Below, piece by piece: positions 51,651 through 60,715 of a stretch of 64,000 nucleotides of DNA. This stretch comes from Xanthomonas sp. Leaf131 (GTDB taxonomy: Bacteria > Pseudomonadota > Gammaproteobacteria > Xanthomonadales > Xanthomonadaceae), in contig NZ_LMOG01000017.1 of assembly GCF_001423495.1 (NCBI RefSeq), positions 186,001 to 250,000 on the forward strand, read 5' to 3'. The translations under genes and the position numbers were made by a program. Position 1 is the stretch's first letter. Each line of letters begins with the position of its first letter. Below the pieces are notes generated by a model. The model did not search any database, was not told the DNA's origin, and saw nothing but the letters and a program-made list of their open reading frames with translations.

Positions 51651-53269
51651 CATCGCCGTCCATGCCCGACGCGCGCCGACGCACGCTGCTGCGTGGCGGC
51701 TTGCTCGCCACCGCTGCGGCCGCGTTGCCTGGTGTCGCTGGCGTGGCCGCAGCAGCGCCTGTCCGCGACGATGCCGCGCCGCTGGCACAGGTGCGTGGCG
51801 GCGCACTGCGCGGTTATCGCGACCAGGGCATCTGCGTGTTCAAGGGCATCCCCTACGGCGGCGACACCGCAGCGCGGCGCTTTCAGGCGCCGGTGCATGA
51901 AACGCCGTGGCAGGGCGTGCGCGATGCCAGCGCTTTCGGTGCCGCCGCACCGCAACCCAAGGCCAGCGAACCCACCAGCGAGGAGTGCCTGTTCCTCAAC
52001 GTGTGGACGCCGGGCCTGCGCGATGGCGGCAAGCGGCCGATCCTGTTCTATATCCACGGCGGCGGCTACACCACCGGCTCCGGCAGCGATCCGCTCTACG
52101 ACGGCGTGCGCCTGTGCAAGCGCGGCGATGTGGTGGTGATCACCGTCAACCACCGGCTCAACCTGTTCGGCTATCTGTCGCTGGCGCAGCTGGGCGATGC
52201 CAGCTTTGCCGACTCCGGCAATGCCGGGCAGCTGGACCTGATCCAGGCACTGCAATGGGTGCGCCAGCACGCAGGCGAGTTCGGCGGCGATGCCGGCAAT
52301 GTCACCGTGTTCGGCCAGTCCGGTGGCGGCGCCAAGATCGCTACCTTGATGGCGATGCCGGCCGCACGCGGCCTGTTCCATCGCGCGTGGACCATGAGCG
52401 GGCAGCAGGTCACCGTAGCGGGCCCGCGTGCGGCAACCCAACGTGCGCAGTTGTTGCTGGATGCATTGAAACTTGCACCCGGCGAGCTTGCGCGCATTCG
52501 CACGCTGCCGGTTGCGCAGTTGCTGGCTGCCGCGCAAGTGCGCGATCCCTCGCGGGTGGAAAACAGCGCGTTGTATTTCGGCCCGGTACTGGATGCGCGC
52601 AATGTGCCGGTGCATCCGTTCTGGCCAACCGCACCGCTGCAATCGGCGAAGATTCCGCTGGTGATCGGCAATACCCGCGACGAAACGCGCGCGTTTCTCG
52701 GTAACGATCCCAAAAACTTCGCACTGAGCTGGGACGAGCTGCCAGCCAGGCTGGAAACCCAGCAGTACGTGGACCTGCTGCCGCAGCTGGTGATTGCCGA
52801 ATACCGCCGCCTGTATCCGCAATACTCGCCATCGGATGTGTTCTTTGCCGCCACCACCGCAGGACGCTCATGGCGCGGCGCGGTCGAGGAAGCCGAAGCG
52901 CGCGCGCGCCAGGGCGCACCCACCTGGGTCTATCAACTGGACTGGGGCTCGCCACTGGAGGGCGGCAAGTTCGGCGCCTTCCACACGCTGGATATTCCGC
53001 TGGTGTTCGATACCATCGCGCAGCCCGGTTCGCGCACCGGCGACGGCGCCGATGCGCAGCGCATGGCCGAGCAGATGAGCCAGACGCTGATTGCATTCGC
53101 GCGCAGCGGCGACCCGAATCATCGTGGTCTGCCACGCTGGAAGCCGTATTCGTTGCAGCGGCGCGAGACGCTGCTGTTCGATACACCTAGCCGGCTTGCA
53201 CACGATCCGCGCGGTGGCGAGCGCAAGCTGTATCAGCAAGCGCCCTTCATTCAGCGCGGTACGTTTTGA
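51647..53269 (+). CDS. Exported type-B carboxylesterase
   Basis: A 540-residue carboxylesterase of the COesterase family with a twin-arginine-type leader (RRRTLLRGGLLATAAAALPG). Signatures: RGYRDQGICVFKGIPYGG, EECLFLNVWTPG, FYIHGGGYTTGSG (oxyanion), FGQSGGGAKI with nucleophile Ser near residue 225, and FHTLDIPLVF with the catalytic His. Substrates may be acylated or feruloylated pectin or xylan. The start ATG overlaps the previous gene's stop (ATGA), so it is part of the same operon. Confidence 0.9.
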   Translation: MTSPSMPDARRRTLLRGGLLATAAAALPGVAGVAAAAPVRDDAAPLAQVRGGALRGYRDQGICVFKGIPYGGDTAARRFQAPVHETPWQGVRDASAFGAAAPQPKASEPTSEECLFLNVWTPGLRDGGKRPILFYIHGGGYTTGSGSDPLYDGVRLCKRGDVVVITVNHRLNLFGYLSLAQLGDASFADSGNAGQLDLIQALQWVRQHAGEFGGDAGNVTVFGQSGGGAKIATLMAMPAARGLFHRAWTMSGQQVTVAGPRAATQRAQLLLDALKLAPGELARIRTLPVAQLLAAAQVRDPSRVENSALYFGPVLDARNVPVHPFWPTAPLQSAKIPLVIGNTRDETRAFLGNDPKNFALSWDELPARLETQQYVDLLPQLVIAEYRRLYPQYSPSDVFFAATTAGRSWRGAVEEAEARARQGAPTWVYQLDWGSPLEGGKFGAFHTLDIPLVFDTIAQPGSRTGDGADAQRMAEQMSQTLIAFARSGDPNHRGLPRWKPYSLQRRETLLFDTPSRLAHDPRGGERKLYQQAPFIQRGTF

Positions 53270-53454
53270 CTGTCGTTTATGGTCAGGATCGACGTTCCGC
53301 AGCTGCGGCAAGAAGGCTTCGACCAAGAAAGGCAACACCGGCGAGAACCTGCTGCAGTTGTAAGGCATCGTCTGATCGCTATCTGCGGCGGCACAGCCTG
53401 GTGCTGCATGTAGGCACTCATCCGTGCAAGGCACAGGTCATCGTGCTCGATGAT

Positions 53455-53544
53455 CTTCTGACTGTCTTTGGTTTTCTGAAACTCTTTCGTTTTCCGACTG
53501 CTTTTCGTTGTCTGACTGCCTTTCGTCTTCTGACCGCTTTTCCT
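53455..53544. repeat. Five tandem 18-bp imperfect repeats upstream of the acetylesterase
   Basis: Units at 53455, 53473, 53491, 53509 and 53527, each 18 nt, consensus YTTCTGACTGCTTTTCGT, strongly pyrimidine-rich on the plus strand. The array ends 12 nt before the start codon of the SGNH esterase gene, so it is in its leader. The rest of the 287-nt gap (53270-53454) shows nothing recognisable. Confidence 0.9.
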
Positions 53545-53556
53545 CTCCGGTGATTC

Positions 53557-54540
53557 ATGCGCTTTCTGTCTCCCGTACCGCTGGTCTTGCTGGCAGCAAT
53601 CGCTGCACCTGCTGCGCACGCTGTAGATGCGTCGCCTGTTGATGCATCAACTACAAACGTGCCGGCTGCTGGTGCGCCAACTGCAAACATGCCGGCTTCT
53701 GACGTGTCCGCAGCTAGCAACCAATTTGCCGCCAGCAAGATCGTGCTGGTCGGCGATTCCACCACCGCCGTGCAAGGCGGCTGGGGCCCGAGCTTCTGCG
53801 CGCAGCATGTGACCTCGTTCCTGAGCTGCCTGAACCTGGCACGCGGCGGCCGCAGCACCTCGAACTATCGTGCCGAAGGCTCGTGGGAGATCGCATTGAA
53901 AGAGCTGCGCAGCGGCGGTTATCGACAGGTGGTGGTGCTGATCCAGTTCGGTCACAACGATCAACCCGGCAAGCCGGGGCGCTCCACAGACCTGGCCAGC
54001 GAGTTCCCGGCCAATCTGCGCCGCTACGTGGCCGAGGCGCGCGCAGCGGGCGCAGTGCCGGTACTGGTGACGCCGTTGACGCGACGGCAGTTCGAGGCCG
54101 GCCAGTTGGTGGATGATCTGGGCCCCTGGGCGCAGGTAACGCGTGCGGTAGCGCATGAGATGAAGGTGCCACTGGTGGACCTGCATGCGCGTAGCCGCGC
54201 CCTGGTGCAGGGCATGGGGCCGGTGCTGGCAATGCGCCTGGCGCAGCGCCCCGCCGAGTCGGCGCAGATCGTTGCCGCGCAGTCGGGCACCACCATCGGC
54301 AAGACGCCGGCGCAGACGCTTGCACCATCTTCGGTGCCTGCCTCAGTGTCGAAGCCCCCCACCACCACGAACGCCGCTGCCACGGCACAGGACAACGCCA
54401 GCGCAGAACCGATGGGTCAGGCCAAACTCGCGTTCGACTACACGCATCTCGGCCCGGACGGAGCGGATCTGTTTGCCGCAATCGTGGCGGATGAACTGGC
54501 GCAGCAGCTGCCTGCGCTACGGCCGTTGCTGATTCCCTAG
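53557..54540 (+). CDS. Rhamnogalacturonan-acetylesterase-type SGNH hydrolase
   Basis: A 327-residue secreted SGNH (CE12-like) esterase. Signal peptide about 1-22 (RFLSPVPLVLLAAIAAPAAHA), then an Ala/Thr/Ser-rich linker, LVGDSTTAVQGGWG (block I, nucleophile near residue 68), ARGGRSTSNYRAEGSW, FGHNDQPGKPG (block III) and DYTHLGPDGADLF with the catalytic Asp and His. A low-complexity Ala/Ser/Pro/Thr insert lies at about 240-290, between block III and the His. A second rhamnogalacturonan-type esterase, lacking the cupin, is encoded at 39421-40575. Confidence 0.9.
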   Translation: MRFLSPVPLVLLAAIAAPAAHAVDASPVDASTTNVPAAGAPTANMPASDVSAASNQFAASKIVLVGDSTTAVQGGWGPSFCAQHVTSFLSCLNLARGGRSTSNYRAEGSWEIALKELRSGGYRQVVVLIQFGHNDQPGKPGRSTDLASEFPANLRRYVAEARAAGAVPVLVTPLTRRQFEAGQLVDDLGPWAQVTRAVAHEMKVPLVDLHARSRALVQGMGPVLAMRLAQRPAESAQIVAAQSGTTIGKTPAQTLAPSSVPASVSKPPTTTNAAATAQDNASAEPMGQAKLAFDYTHLGPDGADLFAAIVADELAQQLPALRPLLIP

Positions 54541-54607
54541 GGCCAAGCCGGCATCTGCACACAGATGCCCTACCCGAACCGACCCGGTGTGGCGCTAACC
54601 TGCAGTG

Positions 54608-55150
54608 CTACGGAAAACCGGAGAAACGCTGGTACACCCAGTAAAGCCTTGCTGTCTCGGTGTCGTAGGCCATGACGTTGATTGCCTTTAAAGAAGCTGG
54701 AGTGTTCGGACCAAGATCATCCGCTGGGTTCGACACCAAGGCGAAGAAAAAGCGCGAGGAATTTATTCCAGGTGCGACAGGACACCCCTGCAGGTCATCT
54801 GGCGGCAGTTCAAATTTGAATACATCAAATTCGTCATACTTGTCAGGGCCTTGGTACCAAATCCCGCGCGCCGCGCGACTTTGCCAGAACGTGTCTGGAA
54901 TACTCGCTACATCGACAGCGTACAAGTAGTACATGTCTCCGAAAAAGTAATTGGTTTTCCCGCAGACTTGCGGTATCCCGCGCAAGGAGGTGACCTGCCC
55001 GAGCCCACTGCGCTGCAACTGTTCGTGCATGCTGACGATGGCATCAAGGCGTTGCTGTAGTCCCAAGACCATCCACAGATGCACACCCGCTGCTGCGACG
55101 ATCCCGCATACCAGCACAAGACGCTTCAATAGCTTGATCAGGCTGCGCAT
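54608..55150 (-). CDS. Hypothetical protein with one N-terminal membrane segment
   Basis: A 180-residue protein: positively charged start MRSLIKLLKRL, a hydrophobic segment about 10-30 (VLVCGIVAAAGVHLWMVLGL), then a soluble part with several Tyr/Phe/Trp (NYFFGDMYYLYAVDVASIPD, TFWQSRAARGIWYQGPDKYD) and two Cys that may pair. Likely a periplasm- or cytoplasm-facing anchored domain. Its base composition is visibly less GC-rich than its neighbours. No family was recognised. Confidence 0.65.
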   Translation of the reverse strand: MRSLIKLLKRLVLVCGIVAAAGVHLWMVLGLQQRLDAIVSMHEQLQRSGLGQVTSLRGIPQVCGKTNYFFGDMYYLYAVDVASIPDTFWQSRAARGIWYQGPDKYDEFDVFKFELPPDDLQGCPVAPGINSSRFFFALVSNPADDLGPNTPASLKAINVMAYDTETARLYWVYQRFSGFP

Positions 55151-55380
55151 CGATCACCCCGAGAGTCGATGGCATTACCATCGCATGGCGGCGCCCGCCA
55201 CGCTAGCGGCCGGGCTTTTCAACGGCGTCGAATTGGCTGGCGCGATTGCGCTTGCGTCGCAGACACTTCTTTGTGCCTGCGCAAGCTCATCATCTTCGGA
55301 TAGCACAGCAGCAGTCCGGCGGAGCGTGCGCGTGCTGCCATGGCTCATCAATCCGCCACTTGTTGCAGTCGCCCATGCAA

Positions 55381-55845
55381 TCAATGCGGTTCGAACACCT
55401 GCAATGCCGCGCGCGGCGGTCCATTGCCCAGCCACAACGTTGCCACACTGATCGGCAAGCTGAAACGACGTGGGCCGGCGCTGCCCGGATTGATGTACAG
55501 CACACCGTCGCGCGTCTGGATCGATGGCTTGTGCGAATGGCCGCTGACGATGACATCGGCGGCAACTTCCGGCGCCAGCGTTTTCAGATCGTGCAGCATG
55601 TGGATGCGCACGCCTGCGATCAGCAGATCCAGCGTCTCGGGCAGCTGCGCTGCCCACGGCTTGTTGTCGATATTGCCCGCGATCGCATGCAACGGCGCAA
55701 GCGCCTGCAACGCAGCGAGAATCTCCGGCTTGCCCACATCGCCGGCATGGAGGATTGCAGCACACCCCTGCAACGCGGCGACCGCCTCGGGCCGCAGCAA
55801 GCCGTGCGTGTCGGAGATCAGGCCAATGCGCAATGGTGTGGACAT
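55381..55845 (-). CDS. YfcE/MJ0936-type metallophosphoesterase
   Basis: A 154-residue calcineurin-like phosphodiesterase with the metal-binding motifs in order: SDTHGLL, HAGDVGKPEI, AGNIDNKP (N-metal ligand) and VSGHSHKPSIQ, then YINPGSAGPRRFSLPIS. YfcE hydrolyses phosphodiesters in vitro; its in vivo substrate is not established. Start ATG 55845 (MSTPLRIGLISDTHG). It stands alone on the minus strand. Confidence 0.94.
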   Translation of the reverse strand: MSTPLRIGLISDTHGLLRPEAVAALQGCAAILHAGDVGKPEILAALQALAPLHAIAGNIDNKPWAAQLPETLDLLIAGVRIHMLHDLKTLAPEVAADVIVSGHSHKPSIQTRDGVLYINPGSAGPRRFSLPISVATLWLGNGPPRAALQVFEPH

Positions 55846-56016
55846 CTCAACGCACCCAAACGAACGTCAGCATCGATACGAGGCCAGCATCCTACGTGAC
55901 CTGCCTGTCGTCACACGTGAGCTGAAACCCGACCAGGCCCGACTCTTCAGCCGTCAACGCGATCGCTGTGCAGGCAACGCTGCATTTGCGCCATAGCACG
56001 CAGACACAGCAGCCAC

Positions 56017-57570
56017 CTACGGGCCGGCGCGATCTCCCCACGCCCAAACGCTATTCGGATCGCCCTGCATTCCGCGCCGTCTGCTCGCACGCGCCAGCTG
56101 CCAATAGGCCCATGCCAATGCCAGCGCGATCAGGTCGATGACGAGTACCGTGGTGTCTTGCCATGGCAACACCACACCACGCGCAGAAAAACAGCTGGCA
56201 AGCGGAATCAACGTCGTCAATGCGGCGCAGACCAGCAACACCTCGTAGGCGCCACGTGCAGTAGGGCGCAGCACGGCCCACAACACCATGAGCGCGAAGA
56301 CCGCGTAGTAGACGTAGCGTTCCTGTCCCGGCGGAAGCAAGCGTGCGGCGATAAACAACGCCGAGATGCCGGCGACGCTGCCCAGGCACACGCCTACGGT
56401 GAGGCGGGCCATGGCGTGCGTGCGGCGCGGTTGATCGACCAGCCGACGCTTGCGGCGTGCTTCGATCCACAGCAGGTTGCCGCTGTAGAACAGGAACGCG
56501 CCGCCCAGCCCGAGCAGGAAGTACAGCCACTGCACCGGCGCATGCCCGAAGTTGCCGAAGTGCAGCCCTTGCAGCCCGCGCAGTGCGGCGGTGCCGGCCG
56601 ACATCGTGTTGGGTTCGAGCACACGCAGGACCTTGCCGGTCGTGCCTTCCAACGCCACGCCACCAAGCGTGTTGAGCCGGCGCTGGTCGTGATGGCCATA
56701 CACTTCCGCGCGCGCATTGACATCGCCGGCATCGTGAAACCCGATGCTTTCCGGCACGAACCCCGGGCTGGCTGCACGCGCCTTGTCCAGCAGCACCGCG
56801 ATTGGCAGCAACGGTGCAGTACGCTCGGCCGGCGCCACATGCGGGGTGAGTTCGAACTCCGGCTCCAGGATCTGCATCAGCTTGCCGTCGAACACCAGAA
56901 ACTGGAACGGCGCCAGCAACAGCACACCCAGGCACAACACCGCGCCGGACCAGGCGAAGATCACATGGAAGGGCAGCGACAACATGCCGACCACGTTATG
57001 TGCGTCCTGCCACAGGCGCTTGAGATTATGGCCCAGCCGCAGCGCGAACAGGTCCTTGAAGAACACCGGCGCATACAACACCACGCCGCTGACCAGGGCC
57101 AGCCCGTACAGCACGCTGACCACGCCGAACAGATAGGTGCCGAACACGCGCGGCAGCCCGGCAGTGAAATGCAGGTCGTAGAGGAAATCGGCAAAACCCA
57201 CGCGCTGCGGCAACTCCTGCAGCGTGCCATCGGCAGCATGTTGATACTGGCGCATGCCGCCGCTGGCATCGGCTTGCGCGCCATACCAATACAGCCGTGG
57301 AATCGGCCCGTGTTCGCCGGGCAGCAGCACCAGAAACGATTCGGCCACCTGCGGATGCTCGGCGATCACCGCGTCCAGCAAGGCCTGTGCTGCAGCAACC
57401 GGATCGGCTGGCGCCTTTTGCGTGACCTGTGGCGTGGCCTGCCAATCGCTCAAGTCATGCGTGAACACGGTGAGGGCGCCGGCATAGAAGGCGATAAACA
57501 ACGCCATCCCGGCCAACAAGCCCATCCAGCTGTGCACGGACACAAACGCGCGCAAGGTCGATGCTTTCAT
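56017..57570 (-). CDS. PepSY-associated TM protein (siderophore-related reductase/uptake family)
   Basis: A 517-residue inner-membrane protein of the PepSY_TM family: first helix SVHSWMGLLAGMALFIAFYA, a periplasmic loop with PepSY-like segments, VGFADFLYDLHFTAGLPRVF and GHNLKRLWQDAHNVVGMLSLPFHVIFAWSGAV with conserved His pairs (haem or metal candidates), and more helices to the C-terminus. Homologues lie next to siderophore receptors and act in ferrisiderophore reduction or iron release. The start ATG overlaps the DUF3649 stop (ATGA). The receptor gene is not adjacent here; the nearest is at 31.4 kb. Confidence 0.88.
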   Translation of the reverse strand: MKASTLRAFVSVHSWMGLLAGMALFIAFYAGALTVFTHDLSDWQATPQVTQKAPADPVAAAQALLDAVIAEHPQVAESFLVLLPGEHGPIPRLYWYGAQADASGGMRQYQHAADGTLQELPQRVGFADFLYDLHFTAGLPRVFGTYLFGVVSVLYGLALVSGVVLYAPVFFKDLFALRLGHNLKRLWQDAHNVVGMLSLPFHVIFAWSGAVLCLGVLLLAPFQFLVFDGKLMQILEPEFELTPHVAPAERTAPLLPIAVLLDKARAASPGFVPESIGFHDAGDVNARAEVYGHHDQRRLNTLGGVALEGTTGKVLRVLEPNTMSAGTAALRGLQGLHFGNFGHAPVQWLYFLLGLGGAFLFYSGNLLWIEARRKRRLVDQPRRTHAMARLTVGVCLGSVAGISALFIAARLLPPGQERYVYYAVFALMVLWAVLRPTARGAYEVLLVCAALTTLIPLASCFSARGVVLPWQDTTVLVIDLIALALAWAYWQLARASRRRGMQGDPNSVWAWGDRAGP

Positions 57571-57839
57571 GCGCTCAACTCCGTCCAGCCCAGTGCCTTG
57601 ATGCCCGCAAGCGCGACATAGCACAGCACGGTCAGCCCGCCGAGAACTCCCCAGGCGCGTAATGCGCTACGAAACACGAATGGCAACGCCATTGCACCGA
57701 TCCACACCGGAAACATCAGCAGCAGCCACGCCAGCGTGTAGCTCTGCTGCGGCCCAGGCAGCAACAAAGCGCACAGGCCGACCACACCGACCGCAAGCGG
57801 CAAGCCCAGTACCACCGCAGCCAACCATCTAGCCCACAT
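57567..57839 (-). CDS. DUF3649-like small membrane protein
   Basis: A 90-residue protein with three hydrophobic segments (about 4-25, 31-51, 59-79), MWARWLAAVVLGLPLAVGVV at the start. It matches the small DUF3649 proteins encoded next to PepSY_TM iron-uptake genes. Its start overlaps the DUF3325 stop by 11 nt and its stop overlaps the PepSY start, so the three are one translational unit. Confidence 0.8.
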   Translation of the reverse strand: MWARWLAAVVLGLPLAVGVVGLCALLLPGPQQSYTLAWLLLMFPVWIGAMALPFVFRSALRAWGVLGGLTVLCYVALAGIKALGWTELSA

Positions 57840-58128
57840 GGCGCACCTGCCTGCGTTGCGCACGCGCCTGCTGCCAGACATCCAGATACGGTAGTGCCAC
57901 CGCCACCAGCATCAGTGCAGTCAATGCGGCGAAGATACCGGCCCAGGGTCCCAATGCCTGCATGGCGAAAGCCAGCGACAACGCCAACAGCACGCTGCCG
58001 CCGATGCGCAGGATGCGTGCGGACAGTCGGCGGTGCGGCCACACACGTTGATGCGTCGTTGCCAGATAAAACGCAAGAGCCGACACAGCGGCGGTGAGCA
58101 GGTAGCACCATGTCATCAGGCTGGTCAT
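57829..58128 (-). CDS. DUF3325-like small membrane protein
   Basis: A 99-residue protein with about three hydrophobic segments (about 5-20, 35-55, 58-80): MTSLMTWCYLLTAAVSALAF, then the basic loop HQRVWPHRRLSARILRIGG. DUF3325 proteins occur with DUF3649 and PepSY_TM in siderophore-uptake clusters. Start ATG 58128; its ATGA overlaps a short upstream reading frame's stop. Confidence 0.8.
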   Translation of the reverse strand: MTSLMTWCYLLTAAVSALAFYLATTHQRVWPHRRLSARILRIGGSVLLALSLAFAMQALGPWAGIFAALTALMLVAVALPYLDVWQQARAQRRQVRHVG

Positions 58129-58322
58129 GCGTACGCCTGCGCAAGCGTGGACGAAGACCCTGCACCGAGCTGGGCAAGACGCTCGTCTCTGCATCGCACG
58201 GCCACGTGCTGAGGCTGTGCCATCCACACGCCGGCCCCTGCGCGGCGATCACTGCGCACAACGCAGGTAACGGCCTCAACCATCGAAGAAATCATCACAG
58301 CAATCAAAACGCCCACGCACAA
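58125..58322 (-). CDS. Possible small protein leading the PepSY cluster
   Basis: A 65-residue frame from TTG 58322 (reads as CVGVLIAVMISSMVEAVTCV after the start) with one hydrophobic segment and a polar tail, ending in TGA that overlaps the DUF3325 start (ATGA). The overlap is what makes it worth listing; there is no homology support, and no Shine-Dalgarno was seen. It may equally be leader sequence. The remaining gap to glgB (58323-58479) shows nothing else. Confidence 0.3.
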   Translation of the reverse strand: MCVGVLIAVMISSMVEAVTCVVRSDRRAGAGVWMAQPQHVAVRCRDERLAQLGAGSSSTLAQAYA

Positions 58323-58479
58323 CGCTCCCGCAAAGACGGTCGACGGAAGGCATGGCGGCGGCTGTGCCCGGCAACCCTCCCCGGGCTGCCTAAGAAGCGG
58401 CTGACAAAACTACCGCGCGCCAGTGACGGCGTTCGCGGTGTTTCGTTTACCACTCTACGGCGCGCAATCTAACAGGTGC

Positions 58480-58510
58480 CACACCGCCGGACCAGCTGCC
58501 CGGCGGTGTG
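58480..58510 (-). terminator. Hairpin after glgB
   Basis: CACACCGCCGG (58480-58490) and CCGGCGGTGTG (58500-58510) form a perfect 11-bp stem with a 9-nt loop, starting 10 nt after the glgB stop. No T-run follows on the minus strand, so it may stabilise the 3' end or end transcription with Rho. Confidence 0.65.
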
Positions 58511-58519
58511 CGCGGTGCC

Positions 58520-60715
58520 TCAGCCGTGCGGCGTCAGCACGATGACGCCTAACGGCGGCAACAGCAGCGGCAGCGACTGCGCATGGCCGTGCATGGACTG
58601 CTGCTCTGCAGTCACCACACCACCGTTGCCCAGATTGGCACCGCCATAGATCCCGGCGTCGCTATTGAACACTTCGCGCCATTGACCGCCCTGTGGCACG
58701 CCGATGCGATACCCATGCTGCACGATCGGGGTGAAGTTGATCACCACCAACACCGGCGCATCGCCGCGTTTGCCCTTGCGCAGGAACGCGACCACGCTGT
58801 TGGCCGCATCATCGCCCACCACCCACGCAAATCCGGATGGATCGTCGTCGTATGCGTACAGCGCGGGGTATTCGACATACAGCCGGTTCAGATCGCGCAC
58901 CAGGGTCTGCACGCCGCGATGGCGCGGGTCGTCGAGCAGGTGCCAGGGGATGCCGCCGTCGTGATTCCATTCGGTGGGTTGGCCGAACTCGCAGCCCATG
59001 AACAGCAACTTGCGCCCCGGGTGGGTGAACATGAAACCCAGGTACGCACGCAGATTGGCGAAGCGCTGCCAGTCGTCGCCCGGCATGCGGCCCAGCAGCG
59101 AGCCCTTGCCATGCACCACTTCGTCATGCGAGATCGGCAGCACGAAGCGCTCCGAATACGCATAGACCATGCTGAAGGTCAGCTCGCCGTGGTGATAACG
59201 GCGGTAGATCGGATCCAGCCCGGCGTAGTGCAAGGTGTCGTGCATCCAGCCCATGTTCCACTTGTAGTGGAAGCCCAGCCCACCATGCGCCACATCGGCA
59301 GTGACACCGGGAAATGCGGTGGATTCCTCGGCAATCATTACCGCACCCGGCGTGTGCTCGCGTACCACCTCGTTGAGCCGGCGCAGGAACGCGATGGTTT
59401 CGTAGTTCTCGCGCCCGCCGTGGATATTGGGCACCCACTCGCCGGCATTGCGGCTGTAATCGCGGTATAGCATCGAGGCGACCGCATCCACGCGCAGACC
59501 ATCGACGTGGAAGCGCTGCAGGAATTCCAACGCGCTGGCGATCAAAAACCCGGACACCTCGCGCCGCCCGTGGTTGTAGATCAAGGTATTCCAGTCGCGA
59601 TGGAAGCCTTCGCGCGGATCTGCATGCTCGTACAGCGCGGTGCCGTCGAAATGCGCCAACCCATGTGCGTCGGTGGGAAAATGCGCCGGCACCCAATCGA
59701 CGATCACGCCGATCCCGTCGCGATGGCAGCGGTCGACGAAACGGGCAAAGCCGTCCGGCGAACCGAAGCGCGCAGTCGGCGCAAACAGGCCCAGCGGCTG
59801 ATAGCCCCACGAGCCGCCGAACGGATGCTCGGTCACCGGCATCAACTCGACATGGGTGAAGCCCATATCGGCCACGTACGCAATCAAGCGATCGGCAAGG
59901 CCGTCCCAATCCAGGTCCATGCCTTCTTCGCGCAACCAGGAACCGGCGTGGATTTCGTAGATGCTCATCGGTGCGTCGTGCGCCTGACGCCGCGCACGCG
60001 TGGCCATCCAGCCGTCATCGTTCCACTGATGCGGCGTGGGGTCGGCCACGATCGAGGCGGTGCCCGGCGCAAGCTCGGCACGCCGCGCAACCGGGTCGGC
60101 CTTGGCCGGCAATTCGTTTCCGTGCGGGCCGCGCAGCTGGTACTTGTAATGCGCACCGGGGCCGACGTCGGGCACGAACAACTCCCACACACCGGATTGA
60201 TGCCGCAGCCGCATCGGATGACGGCGCGCATCCCAACTATTGAAGTCGCCCACCACCGCCACGCGTGTGGCATTGGGTGCCCACACTGCAAAGCGCGTGC
60301 CGCGCACGCCATCGACCTCGATCGCGTTGGCGCCCAGTGCATCGGCCAATTGCAGATGATGGCCTTCGCTGATCAGGTGCAGATCGAAGTCGCTGAGCTG
60401 CGGGCCGAACGCGTACGGGTCGGCCGTTTCCTGCTCGCCGCCGGGCCAGCCGATGCGCAGGCGATACCCCCCCTGCGCCGGCAATTCGCCCGCGAACAGG
60501 CCTGGCTCCGGGCCTGCCTCCAGCGCGATGACCTGGCCATCGTCGAGCACTGCGTTGACGTAGTCGGCACCCGGTTGGTAGGTGCGCAGCACCCGTCCGC
60601 GATCGGTCGGATGCGCGCCCAGGATGGCGAATGCATCGCCGTGGCGTGCCTCGGCCAGGGCGCGGGTCGCGCCGGGGTCCCATCGATTGGTCACTGCTGT
60701 CATCACTCCACTCAT
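58520..60715 (-). CDS. glgB: 1,4-alpha-glucan branching enzyme GlgB
   Basis: Adds alpha-1,6 branches to glycogen-like glucan. The 731-residue protein has a CBM48 N-terminal domain ([20 protein letters not shown]) and a GH13_9 barrel: [35 protein letters not shown] (nucleophile Asp), [13 protein letters not shown] (acid Glu) and [14 protein letters not shown], then the alpha-amylase C-domain. Length equals E. coli GlgB (728). The start at 60715 gives a TGATG overlap with the upstream gene and a GGGAG 7 nt before it; ATG 60718 is also possible. It is translationally coupled to the TreS-maltokinase gene. Confidence 0.96.
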   Translation of the reverse strand: MSGVMTAVTNRWDPGATRALAEARHGDAFAILGAHPTDRGRVLRTYQPGADYVNAVLDDGQVIALEAGPEPGLFAGELPAQGGYRLRIGWPGGEQETADPYAFGPQLSDFDLHLISEGHHLQLADALGANAIEVDGVRGTRFAVWAPNATRVAVVGDFNSWDARRHPMRLRHQSGVWELFVPDVGPGAHYKYQLRGPHGNELPAKADPVARRAELAPGTASIVADPTPHQWNDDGWMATRARRQAHDAPMSIYEIHAGSWLREEGMDLDWDGLADRLIAYVADMGFTHVELMPVTEHPFGGSWGYQPLGLFAPTARFGSPDGFARFVDRCHRDGIGVIVDWVPAHFPTDAHGLAHFDGTALYEHADPREGFHRDWNTLIYNHGRREVSGFLIASALEFLQRFHVDGLRVDAVASMLYRDYSRNAGEWVPNIHGGRENYETIAFLRRLNEVVREHTPGAVMIAEESTAFPGVTADVAHGGLGFHYKWNMGWMHDTLHYAGLDPIYRRYHHGELTFSMVYAYSERFVLPISHDEVVHGKGSLLGRMPGDDWQRFANLRAYLGFMFTHPGRKLLFMGCEFGQPTEWNHDGGIPWHLLDDPRHRGVQTLVRDLNRLYVEYPALYAYDDDPSGFAWVVGDDAANSVVAFLRKGKRGDAPVLVVINFTPIVQHGYRIGVPQGGQWREVFNSDAGIYGGANLGNGGVVTAEQQSMHGHAQSLPLLLPPLGVIVLTPHG

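Noticed and set aside
53486..53508. TTCGT...TTCGT considered as a PIP box for HrpX control
   Set aside because: The spacing is 13 nt rather than 15 and the hexamers are simply part of the 18-bp repeat.
53251..53619. Antisense frame across the 18-bp repeats coding a K-T-K-rich repeat protein
   Set aside because: It exists because 18 is a multiple of 3; it overlaps the acetylesterase start and the end of the carboxylesterase gene, and has no ribosome site.
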